This document shows positions 13,000 to 21,419 of a stretch of 64,000 nt of DNA, one piece after another. This stretch comes from Bacillus sp. MUM 116. Its GTDB lineage: Bacteria; Bacillota; Bacilli; Bacillales; Cytobacillaceae. The position numbers and the translations under genes were made by a program. The stretch covers positions 83,034 through 147,033 of the forward strand of contig NZ_MLYR01000046.1 of the NCBI RefSeq assembly GCF_001866655.1, written 5' to 3'. Position 1 is the stretch's first letter. The number at the start of each line of letters is the position of its first letter. Below the pieces are notes generated by a model. That model ran no database searches. It worked only from the letters and a program-made list of their open reading frames with translations, and was not told the DNA's origin.

Positions 13000-13511
13000 G
13001 CTAATGAATCTTCTTCTTCATGAACTTTAAGTTCTGTAGCATCAATTTCGTACTCTAATAAATGGTCCCAGTCATCAGTATTTAACATATCTAGCTGAGC
13101 TTCAATCAGCATCTTAAATCTTGTCCGGAAAACCTTGGACTGTTTTTTTAAATCCTCTATTTCCATCGCAATTTTTCGAGCTTTTGATAAGGATTCATTC
13201 ACAATCCGGTCTGCATTTTTCTCGGCTTCTTTAATAATCAGCTTCGCTTCCTTTTGCGCGCTGCGTTTTACCTCTTCCCCTGCTTCTTGAGCAATCACAA
13301 TTGATTTGTTTAATGTTTCTTCAATATTTACAAAATGGCTTAAGCGCTCATTCATTTCAGTCAAACGATCTTCCAATTCTTTTTTCTCACGAAGAACTAA
13401 TTCATAATCCTTAATCACTTGATCAAGAAATTCATTTACTTCATCTTCATCGTAGCCTCGAAAACCTTTATTAAATTCTTTATTGTGTATATCCAACGGC
13501 GTTAAGGGCAT
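12996..13511 (-). CDS. divIVA: Cell-division initiation / polar scaffold protein DivIVA
   Basis: Coiled-coil protein that binds curved membrane at poles and septa and recruits MinJ-MinCD and sporulation factors. The start MPLTPLDIHNKEF at 13511 follows a GGAGGTGGC site (13515-13523) and matches the family N-terminus; upstream in-frame codons are not part of the gene. It has 171 residues: an N-terminal lipid-binding domain to about residue 55 (FRGYDEDEVNEFLDQV), then a long coiled coil rich in Glu and Lys. It is the last gene of the ylm cluster. The ileS promoter begins inside its stop region. Confidence 0.95.
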   Translation of the reverse strand: MPLTPLDIHNKEFNKGFRGYDEDEVNEFLDQVIKDYELVLREKKELEDRLTEMNERLSHFVNIEETLNKSIVIAQEAGEEVKRSAQKEAKLIIKEAEKNADRIVNESLSKARKIAMEIEDLKKQSKVFRTRFKMLIEAQLDMLNTDDWDHLLEYEIDATELKVHEEEDSLA

Positions 13512-13594
13512 GATGCCACCTCCATCAATGTTTGCATCGTATGTATTAAAAGTAATATTCGACAAGGTTTTCAATTTTCCTGCTGAAATTCAAA

Positions 13595-14368
13595 TTATTT
13601 TTGTTTTCCAACATGCATTCGCCATTTTTCTTTCTTTGTTTTGCCATCAATTGACAATATTTTCACTCTGCCATGTCCACGGACAGAAATTAAATCACCT
13701 GCATAACAATCAAACGAAGGGCTTTCGGTTACGGTCCAGTTCACTTTCACTAAACCTTGCTGAATCAAGAGTTGTGATTTTTGCCGGGACAAATGATGAA
13801 TTCCGGATACCACCGTATCCAAACGTAAAGAAGAAACAGTCAATTCGCTTTCAACCCAATTATCGTGAACAGAAATTGCCTGGTCAAGCTTCAGTTCCTT
13901 TATTTTTACAGTGGTCCGTCCAATGGATTGCAAATTCAATTTAATATAATCACTAACCTCCTGCGAAGTAAAAAATTGAACTCTCTCATTTTCAAAAAGT
14001 ATATCACCGAATTTTCCCCGCTTTAAGCCCAATGACATTAAAGTACCTAAAACTTTTGGATGCTCAATTGTCACAAACTTTGCGGGGTATTCAATTTCAA
14101 ATAATGCAATTTGGAAATCATTGAGATTCTCCGAAAAATAATCAGGGATAATCAATGCTCTTTTTCTTTCCATTCCGGACTTTCCGCCAAAAATACGGTA
14201 TTGAATGGAGCCATTTTCCCCAATCAGCACCTTTAAGATATGCTGTTCTCTTGGGTCAAGAAAATCAGTTAATTTAGGAGCATACGAGGTTTCTACATAA
14301 TCCTTCCAATGTAATACCTGATCAATAAAATCCCGTTCTTCGGGCCGAAAATGCTGATAAATATTCAT
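13595..14368 (-). CDS. ylmH: S4-domain RNA-binding protein YlmH
   Basis: A 257-residue RNA-binding protein. Residues 1-170 form the conserved YlmH N-terminal region, including KRALIIPDYF and MSLGLKRGKFGDI. The C-terminal S4 domain, about residues 180-245, contains RLDTVVSGIHHLSRQKSQLLIQQGLVKVNW and then DLISVRGHGRVKI. The family (RqcP2 in some reports) acts in ribosome quality control, and its gene is linked to cell-division genes in Firmicutes. It lies in a collinear run with ylmG, sepF, ylmE and ylmD. Confidence 0.9.
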   Translation of the reverse strand: MNIYQHFRPEERDFIDQVLHWKDYVETSYAPKLTDFLDPREQHILKVLIGENGSIQYRIFGGKSGMERKRALIIPDYFSENLNDFQIALFEIEYPAKFVTIEHPKVLGTLMSLGLKRGKFGDILFENERVQFFTSQEVSDYIKLNLQSIGRTTVKIKELKLDQAISVHDNWVESELTVSSLRLDTVVSGIHHLSRQKSQLLIQQGLVKVNWTVTESPSFDCYAGDLISVRGHGRVKILSIDGKTKKEKWRMHVGKQK

Positions 14369-14401
14369 AGAAGTCTCCTTACATCCCTTAAAAACCCGGA
14401 T

Positions 14402-14665
14402 TTAACCAATCCAACTTTGAACGGCCCTTAAACCAACCGGAGCATAATATAGAACGAAAAATGCCGCCAAAGGAGAGATGTCCATCATACCAATTGGAGG
14501 AATAATCCGTCTGAATGGCTCAAGGAATGGTTCACAAATTCGTGCAAGAAAAGAACCAATTTGCGAGCTGCTCATATTTGGAAACCACGACATTAAAATA
14601 TAAATAATTAAAATCCAGCGATAGATTCCAATTAAATCAATTAAAAGAGTAAAAATTAAATTCAT
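14402..14665 (-). CDS. ylmG: YggT-family membrane protein YlmG
   Basis: An 87-residue protein with two membrane segments (about residues 5-27 and 62-82) around a cytoplasmic loop with the family signature FLARICEPFLEPFRRIIPPIG. YggT/YlmG proteins are found next to sepF and ylmE in many Gram-positive bacteria and are linked to division or membrane morphology; the biochemical role is not established. It starts 6 bp after the sepF stop, consistent with one transcript. Confidence 0.9.
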   Translation of the reverse strand: MNLIFTLLIDLIGIYRWILIIYILMSWFPNMSSSQIGSFLARICEPFLEPFRRIIPPIGMMDISPLAAFFVLYYAPVGLRAVQSWIG

Positions 14666-14671
14666 TTCCGC

Positions 14672-15121
14672 TTACCACCTCGTATCTTGAAATTCTCTTT
14701 CGTTCATCAATGCTTCTGTAATATTACCTGACACTTCAACATTATCAGGGGTGCATAAAAAAATCCTATCGCCAATTTTTTGAATTTCTCCGCTGATGGT
14801 ATAAACAGCACCGCTTAAAAAGTCTACAATTTGCCGGCCTTGTTCCTTATCAATTCGCTGCAGGTTAACAACAACGGCACGGCGATTTTTTAAATGGTCG
14901 GCAATTTCCGTCGCCTCAGAGTAGGTTCGCGGTTCGACAAGTATCACCTTTGAAGACTTTTGTACACTTTGCAGGCTTACGACATTTTGCGGTTTAACCG
15001 GAGGCTTTAGTTGTTTCACCGGTTGCTGAACCGGTTGCTGAACCTCTTCTACGATTTCCTCTTTTTCATCATATTCCTCATCTAAAAAGAAAAATGTTTT
15101 TAATTTTGATTTTATACTCAT
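14672..15121 (-). CDS. sepF: Cell-division protein SepF
   Basis: Membrane-binding FtsZ anchor that forms rings and bundles FtsZ. A 149-residue form starts at ATG 15121 ([16 protein letters not shown]); an immediately preceding GTG (15124) cannot be excluded, as both are served by TAGGAG at 15131-15136. The N-terminal amphipathic helix is followed by an acidic stretch, then a Pro/Gln-rich linker with two QQPV units. The globular C-terminal half runs from [16 protein letters not shown] to the [12 protein letters not shown] end. It sits in the ylm cluster between ylmE and ylmG. Confidence 0.93.
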   Translation of the reverse strand: MSIKSKLKTFFFLDEEYDEKEEIVEEVQQPVQQPVKQLKPPVKPQNVVSLQSVQKSSKVILVEPRTYSEATEIADHLKNRRAVVVNLQRIDKEQGRQIVDFLSGAVYTISGEIQKIGDRIFLCTPDNVEVSGNITEALMNEREFQDTRW

Positions 15122-15133
15122 CACAATCCACTC

Positions 15134-15811
15134 CTAATCATCTTCACCGACTAGTGCTGTTCCAATTCTTACCATCGTCGCACCCTCTTCGATTGCAATC
15201 GTAAAATCATTAGACATTCCCATTGATAGCTCTTTACAAGGGGCATAATCCAGATGAAGTTCCTTAATTTGATCCCGCAGCTGTCTTAACGCTTGAAAAC
15301 AATCACGTAGCACATTTTCGTCGTCTGTGAAAGGGGCCATTGTCATTAAACCTTCAACCCGAATATTTTCAAAAGACTTCAGCTGTTTAATAAAAACGAT
15401 TGCTTCTTCAGGTGTTAACCCGTGTTTGGATTCCTCTTGAGAAACATTCACCTGAACAAGGCATTTTACCGGGTTTTCGGCACGCTTATTGATTTCTTCT
15501 GCCAATGAAAGTCGATCCAATGAATGAATATATTCCACTTTTCCGATGATATTTTTTACTTTCCTTGTTTGTAAAGTGCCTATAAAGTGCCAATTAGGCT
15601 TGTCCCCTAACACTTCCCATTTCGCAAGAAGGCCTTCATCCCGGTTTTCACCCAGATTTAAGATCCCAGCCTCGACTGCCTCCTGTGCTCTTTCTGTACT
15701 TACATATTTGGTAACGGCAATTACTTTAATTTCATTCGGGTCACGATTTACTTTACGACATGTTTCTAGTATTTGCTGATTAATATGTTCAAGTTTTGCT
15801 GCTACTTTCAT
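15134..15811 (-). CDS. ylmE: YggS/PROSC-type PLP-binding homeostasis protein
   Basis: Single-domain alanine-racemase-fold protein that binds pyridoxal phosphate and affects PLP and amino-acid balance. The PLP lysine lies in [16 protein letters not shown] near residue 35; [12 protein letters not shown] and [11 protein letters not shown] are further family motifs. I use [14 protein letters not shown] at 15811, with AAGGAGAG 11 bp upstream, giving 225 residues. A TTG nine codons earlier would overlap ylmD and is less likely. It lies in the ylm cluster directly after ylmD. Confidence 0.92.
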   Translation of the reverse strand: MKVAAKLEHINQQILETCRKVNRDPNEIKVIAVTKYVSTERAQEAVEAGILNLGENRDEGLLAKWEVLGDKPNWHFIGTLQTRKVKNIIGKVEYIHSLDRLSLAEEINKRAENPVKCLVQVNVSQEESKHGLTPEEAIVFIKQLKSFENIRVEGLMTMAPFTDDENVLRDCFQALRQLRDQIKELHLDYAPCKELSMGMSNDFTIAIEEGATMVRIGTALVGEDD

Positions 15812-15818
15812 AAACGAT

Positions 15819-16637
15819 TTAGCTCTCCTTCCAGCCAATAAAACTCATCATTCTTCCTGACCTGCCTCTATCACGACGGTGAGAAAAAAATTCTCTTTCG
15901 TCGCAACTCGAGCACAATCCGGTCACAAGAATATTTTGATCGGGTACACCCGCTTTCATCAAGATTTGCCTATTAACCTCACGCAAATCTAATGAATACT
16001 GACCTTCATTTACTAAATTATATGGTTTTTTCTCGACATCTTCTAGTGCTTTTTCTACAAAATGAATCACACGGTCATCTACAATATAACATTTTTCACA
16101 AATAGACGGTCCAATAGCCGCAAATATTTGATCAGGATTAATTCCTTCCGCTTTAAATGCCATAACCATTTGGAAAGCAATTTCATTTACTGTTCCTTTC
16201 CATCCGGCGTGGGCGGCTCCAATCATGCGGTGTTCTGGCGCGATAAAAAAAAGAGGGACGCAGTCAGCAAAGCAGAGCGTTAATAAAATGCCTTCTTCAT
16301 TTGTATAAAATCCATCCGTCCCTTTAAAAGAATGATCATAGTCAACAGATCCTTTTCCTCGATCTGTCTTCGTGACCTTTTGTATCACAATATCATGGAT
16401 TTGTTCAGCCCCAACCCATTGGTTCAGAGGGAATTGCAGCATGTCAGCTACCCTCCCTCTGTTTGTACAAACATGAACGGGGTTGTCCCCGACGTGAAAC
16501 CCCATGTTTAGCTGCTCGTATTCTCCTTTTGAGTCTCCTCCATTTTTAGTTGATATACCGGCAACTAAACCTGGAAATTGCTCCATCCAGTTTTGTATGG
16601 TAAATACTGATTGATTTTCTTTAAAAAATGGTTCCAT
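15819..16637 (-). CDS. ylmD: Multicopper-oxidase-fold purine nucleoside phosphorylase (YfiH/PgeF family)
   Basis: A 272-residue laccase-domain protein. Metal and active-site motifs are AEQIHD near residue 78, [12 protein letters not shown] near residue 120, [12 protein letters not shown] near residue 138 and [10 protein letters not shown] near residue 173. Members cleave purine nucleosides with phosphate, and the Escherichia coli relative edits peptidoglycan precursors. The physiological role in Bacillus is unsettled. It starts with ATG behind GAGGT and is adjacent to ylmE. Confidence 0.9.
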   Translation of the reverse strand: MEPFFKENQSVFTIQNWMEQFPGLVAGISTKNGGDSKGEYEQLNMGFHVGDNPVHVCTNRGRVADMLQFPLNQWVGAEQIHDIVIQKVTKTDRGKGSVDYDHSFKGTDGFYTNEEGILLTLCFADCVPLFFIAPEHRMIGAAHAGWKGTVNEIAFQMVMAFKAEGINPDQIFAAIGPSICEKCYIVDDRVIHFVEKALEDVEKKPYNLVNEGQYSLDLREVNRQILMKAGVPDQNILVTGLCSSCDEREFFSHRRDRGRSGRMMSFIGWKES

Positions 16638-16713
16638 TCTTTAACCTCTTCTTTTTTCTTTAGTTTACCATGAATAGCAAAAATGGTCACCGAAGGGCTA
16701 ATGGATTCCTTTT

Positions 16714-16977
16714 TTATGCTTCATCTGAAACTTTTTCCTCAAAGCCTTTATAGCGAACCAATATTACATCTTGGCCAATTTTGATAATATTCTTCCAAGG
16801 AATAACGATATCTTGATCCTTACCAAATATACCCAGGACTCTGCCACTCCCGCTTATAACTACGGCCTCTATTCTTCCAGTTGATAAATTTATTTCAATA
16901 TCGCCTATATTCCCTAGCCTTTTTCCATCCGATACATTGACAACATCTTTTATTTGAAAATCAGAAATTTTAACCAT
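16714..16977 (-). CDS. ylmC: PRC-barrel protein, YlmC/YmxH family
   Basis: An 87-residue single PRC-barrel domain (residues 1-80) with DGKRLGNIGDIEIN and the pattern GRIEAVVISGSGRVLGIFG. YlmC/YmxH proteins are sporulation-associated in Bacillus, but no precise function is known. It has an ATG with GGGAGTG upstream. It is separated from sigG by a type A repeat and opens the ylm cluster here; B. subtilis has ylmA (an ABC ATPase gene) in this gap, absent here. Confidence 0.88.
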   Translation of the reverse strand: MVKISDFQIKDVVNVSDGKRLGNIGDIEINLSTGRIEAVVISGSGRVLGIFGKDQDIVIPWKNIIKIGQDVILVRYKGFEEKVSDEA

Positions 16978-17054
16978 TCCTATTCACTCCCATTTTTCTA
17001 TATACTATAGAGAATATATGATGAAAAAATGAGATTTATTTAAAAATGAACAAG

Positions 17055-17246
17055 AAAAAGCGGAAGCGACTTGGTCAGCCCCGACAAGGCTTTAGGTCCT
17101 TCAGTGAAGTCGTTCTTTAACTTCATCGGGATGCCTCCATCACTGAATTTTCATCCTTGAAGGCATGCGACGAGGTGAACAGTACTTCTTCGAATGCGCT
17201 TTGCCGAAGGAGCAGGATAGTAACCTCGCGGGGCTAGGCGCTGGAT
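17055..17246 (+). repeat. Type A dispersed intergenic repeat, copy 2
   Basis: About 190 bp, the best preserved copy. It shares with copy 1 the order AAAAGCGGAAGCG, CAGCCCCGACA, GTGAAGTCGTTCTTTAACTTCATCGGG, CACTGAATTTTCATCCTTG, GCATGCGACGAGGTGAACAG, GGAGCAGGATAG and GGGGCTAGGCGCTGGA. The segment CCCGACA...GTGAAGTCG...CTTCATCGGG makes a stable internal hairpin. It fills the ylmC-sigG gap of about 300 bp, which otherwise has only the sigG terminator. Confidence 0.82.
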
Positions 17247-17254
17247 AATTAAAT

Positions 17255-17278
17255 AAAGCTGCCCAAAAGGACAGCTTT
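17255..17278 (-). terminator. Probable terminator of sigG
   Basis: AAAGCTGcCC and GGaCAGCTTT form a hairpin with one mismatch around AAAA, followed on the minus strand by TTTATTT. It overlaps the sigG stop. Confidence 0.6.
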
Positions 17279-18056
17279 AATTTTGGATGTTTTTATTCAT
17301 TTGCCGGATTGCGGCTTTCTCCAAGCGGGAAACTTGTGCTTGTGAAATGCCAATTTCATCGGCTACTTCCATCTGAGTCTTTCCTTGGAAGAACCTCTTT
17401 CTCAAGATTAATTTTTCGCGGTCATTTAATCGGCGCATGCCTTCTTTTAAAGCAATCTCTTCTATCCAGTGGATGTCTTTATTTCGTTCATCACTTAATT
17501 GATCCATTACATAAATAGGGTCGCCGCCATCATTATAAATCGGTTCGAAGAGAGAAACTGGATCTTGAATCGCATCAAGTGCAAAGACGATTTCTTCATG
17601 GGGAACTTCTAACACCTTCGCAATTTCCTCGGCAGTTGGTTCCCTTGATGTTTCGCTCATTAATCGTTCTCTAACCTGAAGAGCCTTATAAGCAATATCT
17701 CTCAGGGATCTGGAAACTCGAATCGGATTATTGTCACGTAAATACCGACGAATCTCTCCAATAATCATAGGTACCGCATAAGTGGAAAACTTTACATTTT
17801 GACTTAAATCAAAGTTATCTATTGATTTCATAAGTCCAATACAGCCGACTTGAAACAGGTCATCAACAAACTCGCCACGATTATTGAATCGTTGAATAAC
17901 GCTTAACACGAGTCGCAAATTTCCGTTGACGAGCTTTTCACGGGCAGTTAGATCGCCCTCTTGCATTTGCTTGAAGAGTAATCTCATTTCTTCGTTTTTT
18001 AATACTGGAAGCTTTGATGTGTCCACACCGCAAATTTCAACTTTATTTCGAGTCAA
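17277..18056 (-). CDS. sigG: Late forespore sigma factor, sigma-G
   Basis: Directs RNA polymerase to late forespore genes. It has 259 residues. Regions 2 (DDLFQVGCIGLMKSIDNFDLS, near residue 65), 3 and 4 (QVSRLEKAAIRQMNK at the C-terminus) are intact, and the N-terminus NKVEICGVDTSKLPVLKNEEM is the family signature. The start is TTG at 18054-18056, 8 bp after GGAGGG. An overlapping ATG at 18060 is in another frame. A plausible sigma-F/G promoter lies upstream; read-through from sigE is also possible. Confidence 0.96.
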   Translation of the reverse strand: MTRNKVEICGVDTSKLPVLKNEEMRLLFKQMQEGDLTAREKLVNGNLRLVLSVIQRFNNRGEFVDDLFQVGCIGLMKSIDNFDLSQNVKFSTYAVPMIIGEIRRYLRDNNPIRVSRSLRDIAYKALQVRERLMSETSREPTAEEIAKVLEVPHEEIVFALDAIQDPVSLFEPIYNDGGDPIYVMDQLSDERNKDIHWIEEIALKEGMRRLNDREKLILRKRFFQGKTQMEVADEIGISQAQVSRLEKAAIRQMNKNIQN

Positions 18057-18094
18057 TCATTTTTCCCTCCTCACAGGAGCTGCTGTACAAAAAA

Positions 18095-18123
18095 CAGTAT
18101 CTCCTTGAGCAGGAAAAATATGC
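18095..18123 (-). promoter_or_regulatory. Possible sigma-F/sigma-G promoter of sigG
   Basis: GCATA (18119-18123) is followed after 17 bp by GATACTG (18095-18101) on the minus strand. This resembles the forespore consensus GnATA ... CATnnTA with two mismatches in the -10. Position and family knowledge support it, but the match is imperfect. Confidence 0.45.
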
Positions 18124-18225
18124 ACTTTTCCTTTGTACCTGATTGACCCTAATTAAGCGAAAATCATGATAATGTCCCGAAATTCTTAGCTTTTTTCTTT
18201 AGAAAAATTTTCTTTTTTTCCAAGA

Positions 18226-18945
18226 CTAAACCATTTTATTGAACTCTTTTCTTAATCGTTTGATAATTCTTTTTTCTAGTCTCGAAATATAGGATTGGGA
18301 AATCCCCAGCATATCTGCCACATCTTTTTGGGTTTTTTCTTCCCCATTAGTCAGTCCGAAGCGAAGCTCCATAATTTGCTTTTCGCGATCTGTTAACTGA
18401 TGAAGAGCTTTTGTTAAAAGCTTACGATCCACATTTGCTTCCAAATCCTTTGTAATGATATCATCATCTGTCCCTAGTACATCAGAAAGTAATAATTCAT
18501 TACCATCCCAATCAATATTTAATGGTTCATCAAATGATACCTCTGAACGAATTTTATTATTTCTTCTTAAGTACATCAGAATTTCATTTTCAATACATCT
18601 CGAGGCATATGTAGCAAGTTTAATTTTCTTTTCCGGGTTAAACGTATTAACAGCTTTAATTAAGCCGATTGTACCAATACTGATTAAATCTTCAATATTA
18701 ATCCCTGTATTTTCAAACTTTCTGGCAATATAAACAACAAGTCTTAGATTTCGCTCAATCAAAATGGATCGTGCCGCTTTATCTCCGCCAGGTAATTTTT
18801 TTAAAAGCAGCTCTTCTTCATCTTTGCTTAATGGAGGAGGTAGTGCTTCGCTTCCGCCAATATAAAAAACTTCATCCGTTTTAAATCCTAATTTGATTAA
18901 TAGTTTATACCAGTAATAGGCCAAGCGTAGTCTCCATTTTTTCAT
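18226..18945 (-). CDS. sigE: Early mother-cell sigma factor, pro-sigma-E
   Basis: Controls early mother-cell sporulation genes. It has 239 residues. The N-terminal membrane-binding pro-sequence (about residues 1-27, [20 protein letters not shown]) is removed by SpoIIGA. Region 2 contains [22 protein letters not shown] and the C-terminal region 4 helix-turn-helix is [19 protein letters not shown]. It follows spoIIGA by 45 bp, as in B. subtilis spoIIG, so both come from the Spo0A-type promoter near 20004-20037. Confidence 0.97.
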   Translation of the reverse strand: MKKWRLRLAYYWYKLLIKLGFKTDEVFYIGGSEALPPPLSKDEEELLLKKLPGGDKAARSILIERNLRLVVYIARKFENTGINIEDLISIGTIGLIKAVNTFNPEKKIKLATYASRCIENEILMYLRRNNKIRSEVSFDEPLNIDWDGNELLLSDVLGTDDDIITKDLEANVDRKLLTKALHQLTDREKQIMELRFGLTNGEEKTQKDVADMLGISQSYISRLEKRIIKRLRKEFNKMV

Positions 18946-18990
18946 GCAAGTTCCTCCTTCTAAAAATATGTTTTTCAGAGTATAGTAATA

Positions 18991-19914
18991 TTAACTTACT
19001 TTCACTGTTTTCCCTGGCTGTCTGGGTCCAGTAAGCATTTTTGGATGGACGATGCATTGGAAGGCATCATCGGGAGAAAGCTCTTGCATAGTAAACGATA
19101 CAAGACCCTTTTCACAAAGAAAGCAATCACCGTTTTTCTCAATTAAAATAGAGTCAGGCTTTACCGCCATAATTAGCTGATGCTCTTGTCCAACCACGCG
19201 ATAAGGAATAATTCGAAGCTTGTTTTGCCAATCTGAAGGAAACTCTTCCTCTCCCATTAATAACGTCTCCGTGTTAGCTGCCATCTGTTTTATTGGTTCT
19301 GACATTCCCTCCATTTGATTTTTAATTGAAATAAACATAACGGGAAGTTTCGTTAAAGGATCATACAGTTGATTTCCGCTATCCACCAATCCTTTGAATA
19401 CATATGTCTCAGAATTGATCGTCAGGCTGACACTGACAATTTGGTCAAACTGAATCTTCGTCATCTCCATCCCTTCCACATTCTTTTTTGAGAAGTGCCA
19501 TGCAATCGGGAACCCGATAAAAACAAACATCCAGCTGATTGGATCCCCAAATCCCTTTAATCCCGCAAGCAACAGGGAGTCTGTCTGAAGGAAATAGTGC
19601 GCCCCAATTAGAGCACCACCAATTAAAAACGTTGAAACATATAAGGTCATTAGTGCTTTAATAAAAAAAACCAGACGTTTATATCCAAACGTGACAAGAA
19701 TCATCAAAACGGAAAAGAGAAGTTTTGTAATCGGGTGGTTTGAATAGTCATGTACGGGTGTAAAAGATAATAAGATGATCAGGGACCCGATAAATCCACC
19801 AGATAACAACCTCCATAAACGAATTGTTCTCTTTAAAAAAATCGCCGTTAAAAAAAGGAGTAGACTATCAAATAAAAGGTTTAGGGCCCAGATTATATCT
19901 AAATAAACAACCAA
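18991..19914 (-). CDS. spoIIGA: Sporulation sigma-E factor processing peptidase
   Basis: Septal membrane aspartic protease that activates pro-sigma-E. Five membrane segments cover residues 1-150 and the protease domain follows, with catalytic Asp in LVDSGNQLYDPLTKLPV near residue 180. I place the start at TTG 19912-19914 (MVVYLDIIWALNLLFD) because AAGGGGGA lies 6 bp upstream and the family starts just before YLD(I/V)IW. That gives 307 residues; an upstream 15-codon extension is unlikely. It needs SpoIIR from the forespore as a signal, which is not in this window. Confidence 0.95.
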   Translation of the reverse strand: MVVYLDIIWALNLLFDSLLLFLTAIFLKRTIRLWRLLSGGFIGSLIILLSFTPVHDYSNHPITKLLFSVLMILVTFGYKRLVFFIKALMTLYVSTFLIGGALIGAHYFLQTDSLLLAGLKGFGDPISWMFVFIGFPIAWHFSKKNVEGMEMTKIQFDQIVSVSLTINSETYVFKGLVDSGNQLYDPLTKLPVMFISIKNQMEGMSEPIKQMAANTETLLMGEEEFPSDWQNKLRIIPYRVVGQEHQLIMAVKPDSILIEKNGDCFLCEKGLVSFTMQELSPDDAFQCIVHPKMLTGPRQPGKTVKVS

Positions 19915-20003
19915 ACAGCTTCCCCCTTCATTGATTCCCCCAAAAATAATAATGAACACTCATTCCCTTTTCTATTAATCTGTATTTATCTTGTTTAGGA
20001 AAA

Positions 20004-20037
20004 AGTATAACTCACATTGAGCGCTGAAGTGTGTCAC
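20004..20037 (-). promoter_or_regulatory. spoIIG promoter with 22-bp spacer
   Basis: TATACT (20004-20009) and GTGACA (20032-20037) lie on the minus strand with exactly 22 bp between them. The B. subtilis spoIIG promoter is a known exception that uses sigma-A with an over-long 22-bp spacer and needs Spo0A. The start of transcription would be near 19997, about 80 bp before spoIIGA. Confidence 0.7.
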
Positions 20038-20084
20038 TTTCTGTAATCAAAAAAGCAGAAATTTTCACTAGATGTCAGGGATTT

Positions 20085-20091
20085 TGTCGTA
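20085..20091 (+). promoter_or_regulatory. Candidate Spo0A box upstream of spoIIG
   Basis: TGTCGTA matches the 0A box TGTCGAA in 6 of 7 bases. It lies near -88 relative to the inferred start, about where site 1 lies in the B. subtilis spoIIG promoter. A weaker TGTCACT overlaps the -35 box (20032-20038). Confidence 0.45.
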
Positions 20092-20100
20092 TTTTTCCAA

Positions 20101-20160
20101 AAAAAAGCGGAAGTGCCTGTTTAGCGATGTATGGACTGGAGCTGGACAATTCTCAAAGAG
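20101..20160 (+). repeat. Remnant of a type B repeat
   Basis: The sequence has only the outer ends AAAAAAGCGGAAGTGCC and CTGGAGCTGGACAATTCTC, with the middle lost. It lies between the spoIIG promoter region and the ftsZ terminator. Confidence 0.6.
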
Positions 20161-20190
20161 GATGCAATTCTTCCTTATCATTCAATAAAA

Positions 20191-20226
20191 GAAAAGGCGC
20201 AGTCCATTAATGGACTGCACCTTTTC
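20191..20226 (-). terminator. Terminator of ftsZ
   Basis: Arms AAAAGGcGCAGTCCA and TGGACTGCaCCTTTT form a long hairpin right after the ftsZ stop, with U-rich flanks on either strand. Confidence 0.85.
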
Positions 20227-20238
20227 TTTTAATAGATC

Positions 20239-21378
20239 CTATCTTCTACGGTTACGATTTCTTAAGAAAGTTGGAATATCTAAAGCTTCTTCCTGAGAAC
20301 CATTTGCGTTTGTATTTCGAACTGATTCTTGTGGAAATTCTTCACGCTTTGGCTCTCTTTTAACGTTTCCGATTGATGGTTTAACCTGGCCAAATGATGG
20401 ACGGGCCGCTTTCGGCTGCATGACTTCCTCATTAAATCCGGTAGCAATAACAGTAACGATGATTTCATCCTTTAAATTATCATTAATAACAGAACCAAAA
20501 ATCATGTTTACTTCCTGGTCAGAAGCTGACGCAACAATATCGGCTGCCTCTTGGACTTCATATAAGCTCAAGTTAGAACCACCGGTAATGTTCATCAACA
20601 CACCCTGTGCACCATCAATAGATGTTTCAAGTAATGGGGAACTAATTGCTTTCTTCGCAGCTTCGGCTGCACGATTTTCCCCAGATGCAATCCCAATCCC
20701 CATTAATGCCGAACCTTTATTCGACATAATGGTTTTTACGTCCGCAAAGTCCAAGTTAATTAGTCCTGGGACAGCGATTAAGTCAGAAATACCTTGTACC
20801 CCTTGACGAAGAACATTATCCGCTTCACGAAATGCTTCAAGCATTGGTGTACTCTTATCAACTATTTCTAAAAGACGGTCGTTAGGAATGACAATTAAGG
20901 TATCTACCGCTTCTTTCATAGCCGCAATTCCACCGGATGCCTGTGTCGAACGTTTTTTACCTTCAAAGGTAAAAGGACGGGTAACAACACCGACTGTCAA
21001 AGCCCCAAGTTGTCGGGCTATTTGAGCAATAACAGGCGCCGCTCCGGTACCAGTACCGCCACCCATTCCGGCTGTAACGAATACCATATCCGCTCCGCGC
21101 AAAGCTTCTTCTAATTGTTCCTTGCTTTCTTCAGCAGCTTTCTTACCTACTTCCGGATTGGCCCCGGCACCTAGGCCTCTGGTCAATTTTCCGCCAATTT
21201 GCATCTTCACTTCTGCCTTTGATAGATTTAAGGCCTGTGCATCCGTATTCACTGCAATAAATTCAACGCCTTGAACCCCATGTTCAATCATACGGTTGAC
21301 TGCGTTATTTCCGCCCCCGCCAACACCGATTACTTTTATTGTAGCAAGAGAATCTAAATTGGTATCGAACTCTAACAT
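20239..21378 (-). CDS. ftsZ: Cell-division GTPase FtsZ
   Basis: Tubulin homologue that assembles the Z ring. It has 379 residues. The tubulin signature [15 protein letters not shown] lies near residues 104-118, the synergy-loop region near [13 protein letters not shown] at about 205, a variable linker from about 315, and the conserved C-terminal peptide [17 protein letters not shown] binds FtsA, SepF and ZapA. It starts with ATG after GGAGGA and is 41 bp after ftsA, with which it is cotranscribed. Confidence 0.98.
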   Translation of the reverse strand: MLEFDTNLDSLATIKVIGVGGGGNNAVNRMIEHGVQGVEFIAVNTDAQALNLSKAEVKMQIGGKLTRGLGAGANPEVGKKAAEESKEQLEEALRGADMVFVTAGMGGGTGTGAAPVIAQIARQLGALTVGVVTRPFTFEGKKRSTQASGGIAAMKEAVDTLIVIPNDRLLEIVDKSTPMLEAFREADNVLRQGVQGISDLIAVPGLINLDFADVKTIMSNKGSALMGIGIASGENRAAEAAKKAISSPLLETSIDGAQGVLMNITGGSNLSLYEVQEAADIVASASDQEVNMIFGSVINDNLKDEIIVTVIATGFNEEVMQPKAARPSFGQVKPSIGNVKREPKREEFPQESVRNTNANGSQEEALDIPTFLRNRNRRR

Positions 21379-21419
21379 GACAAATCCTCCCTAATTCGTC
21401 GATTTTCCTTTTCGTATGC

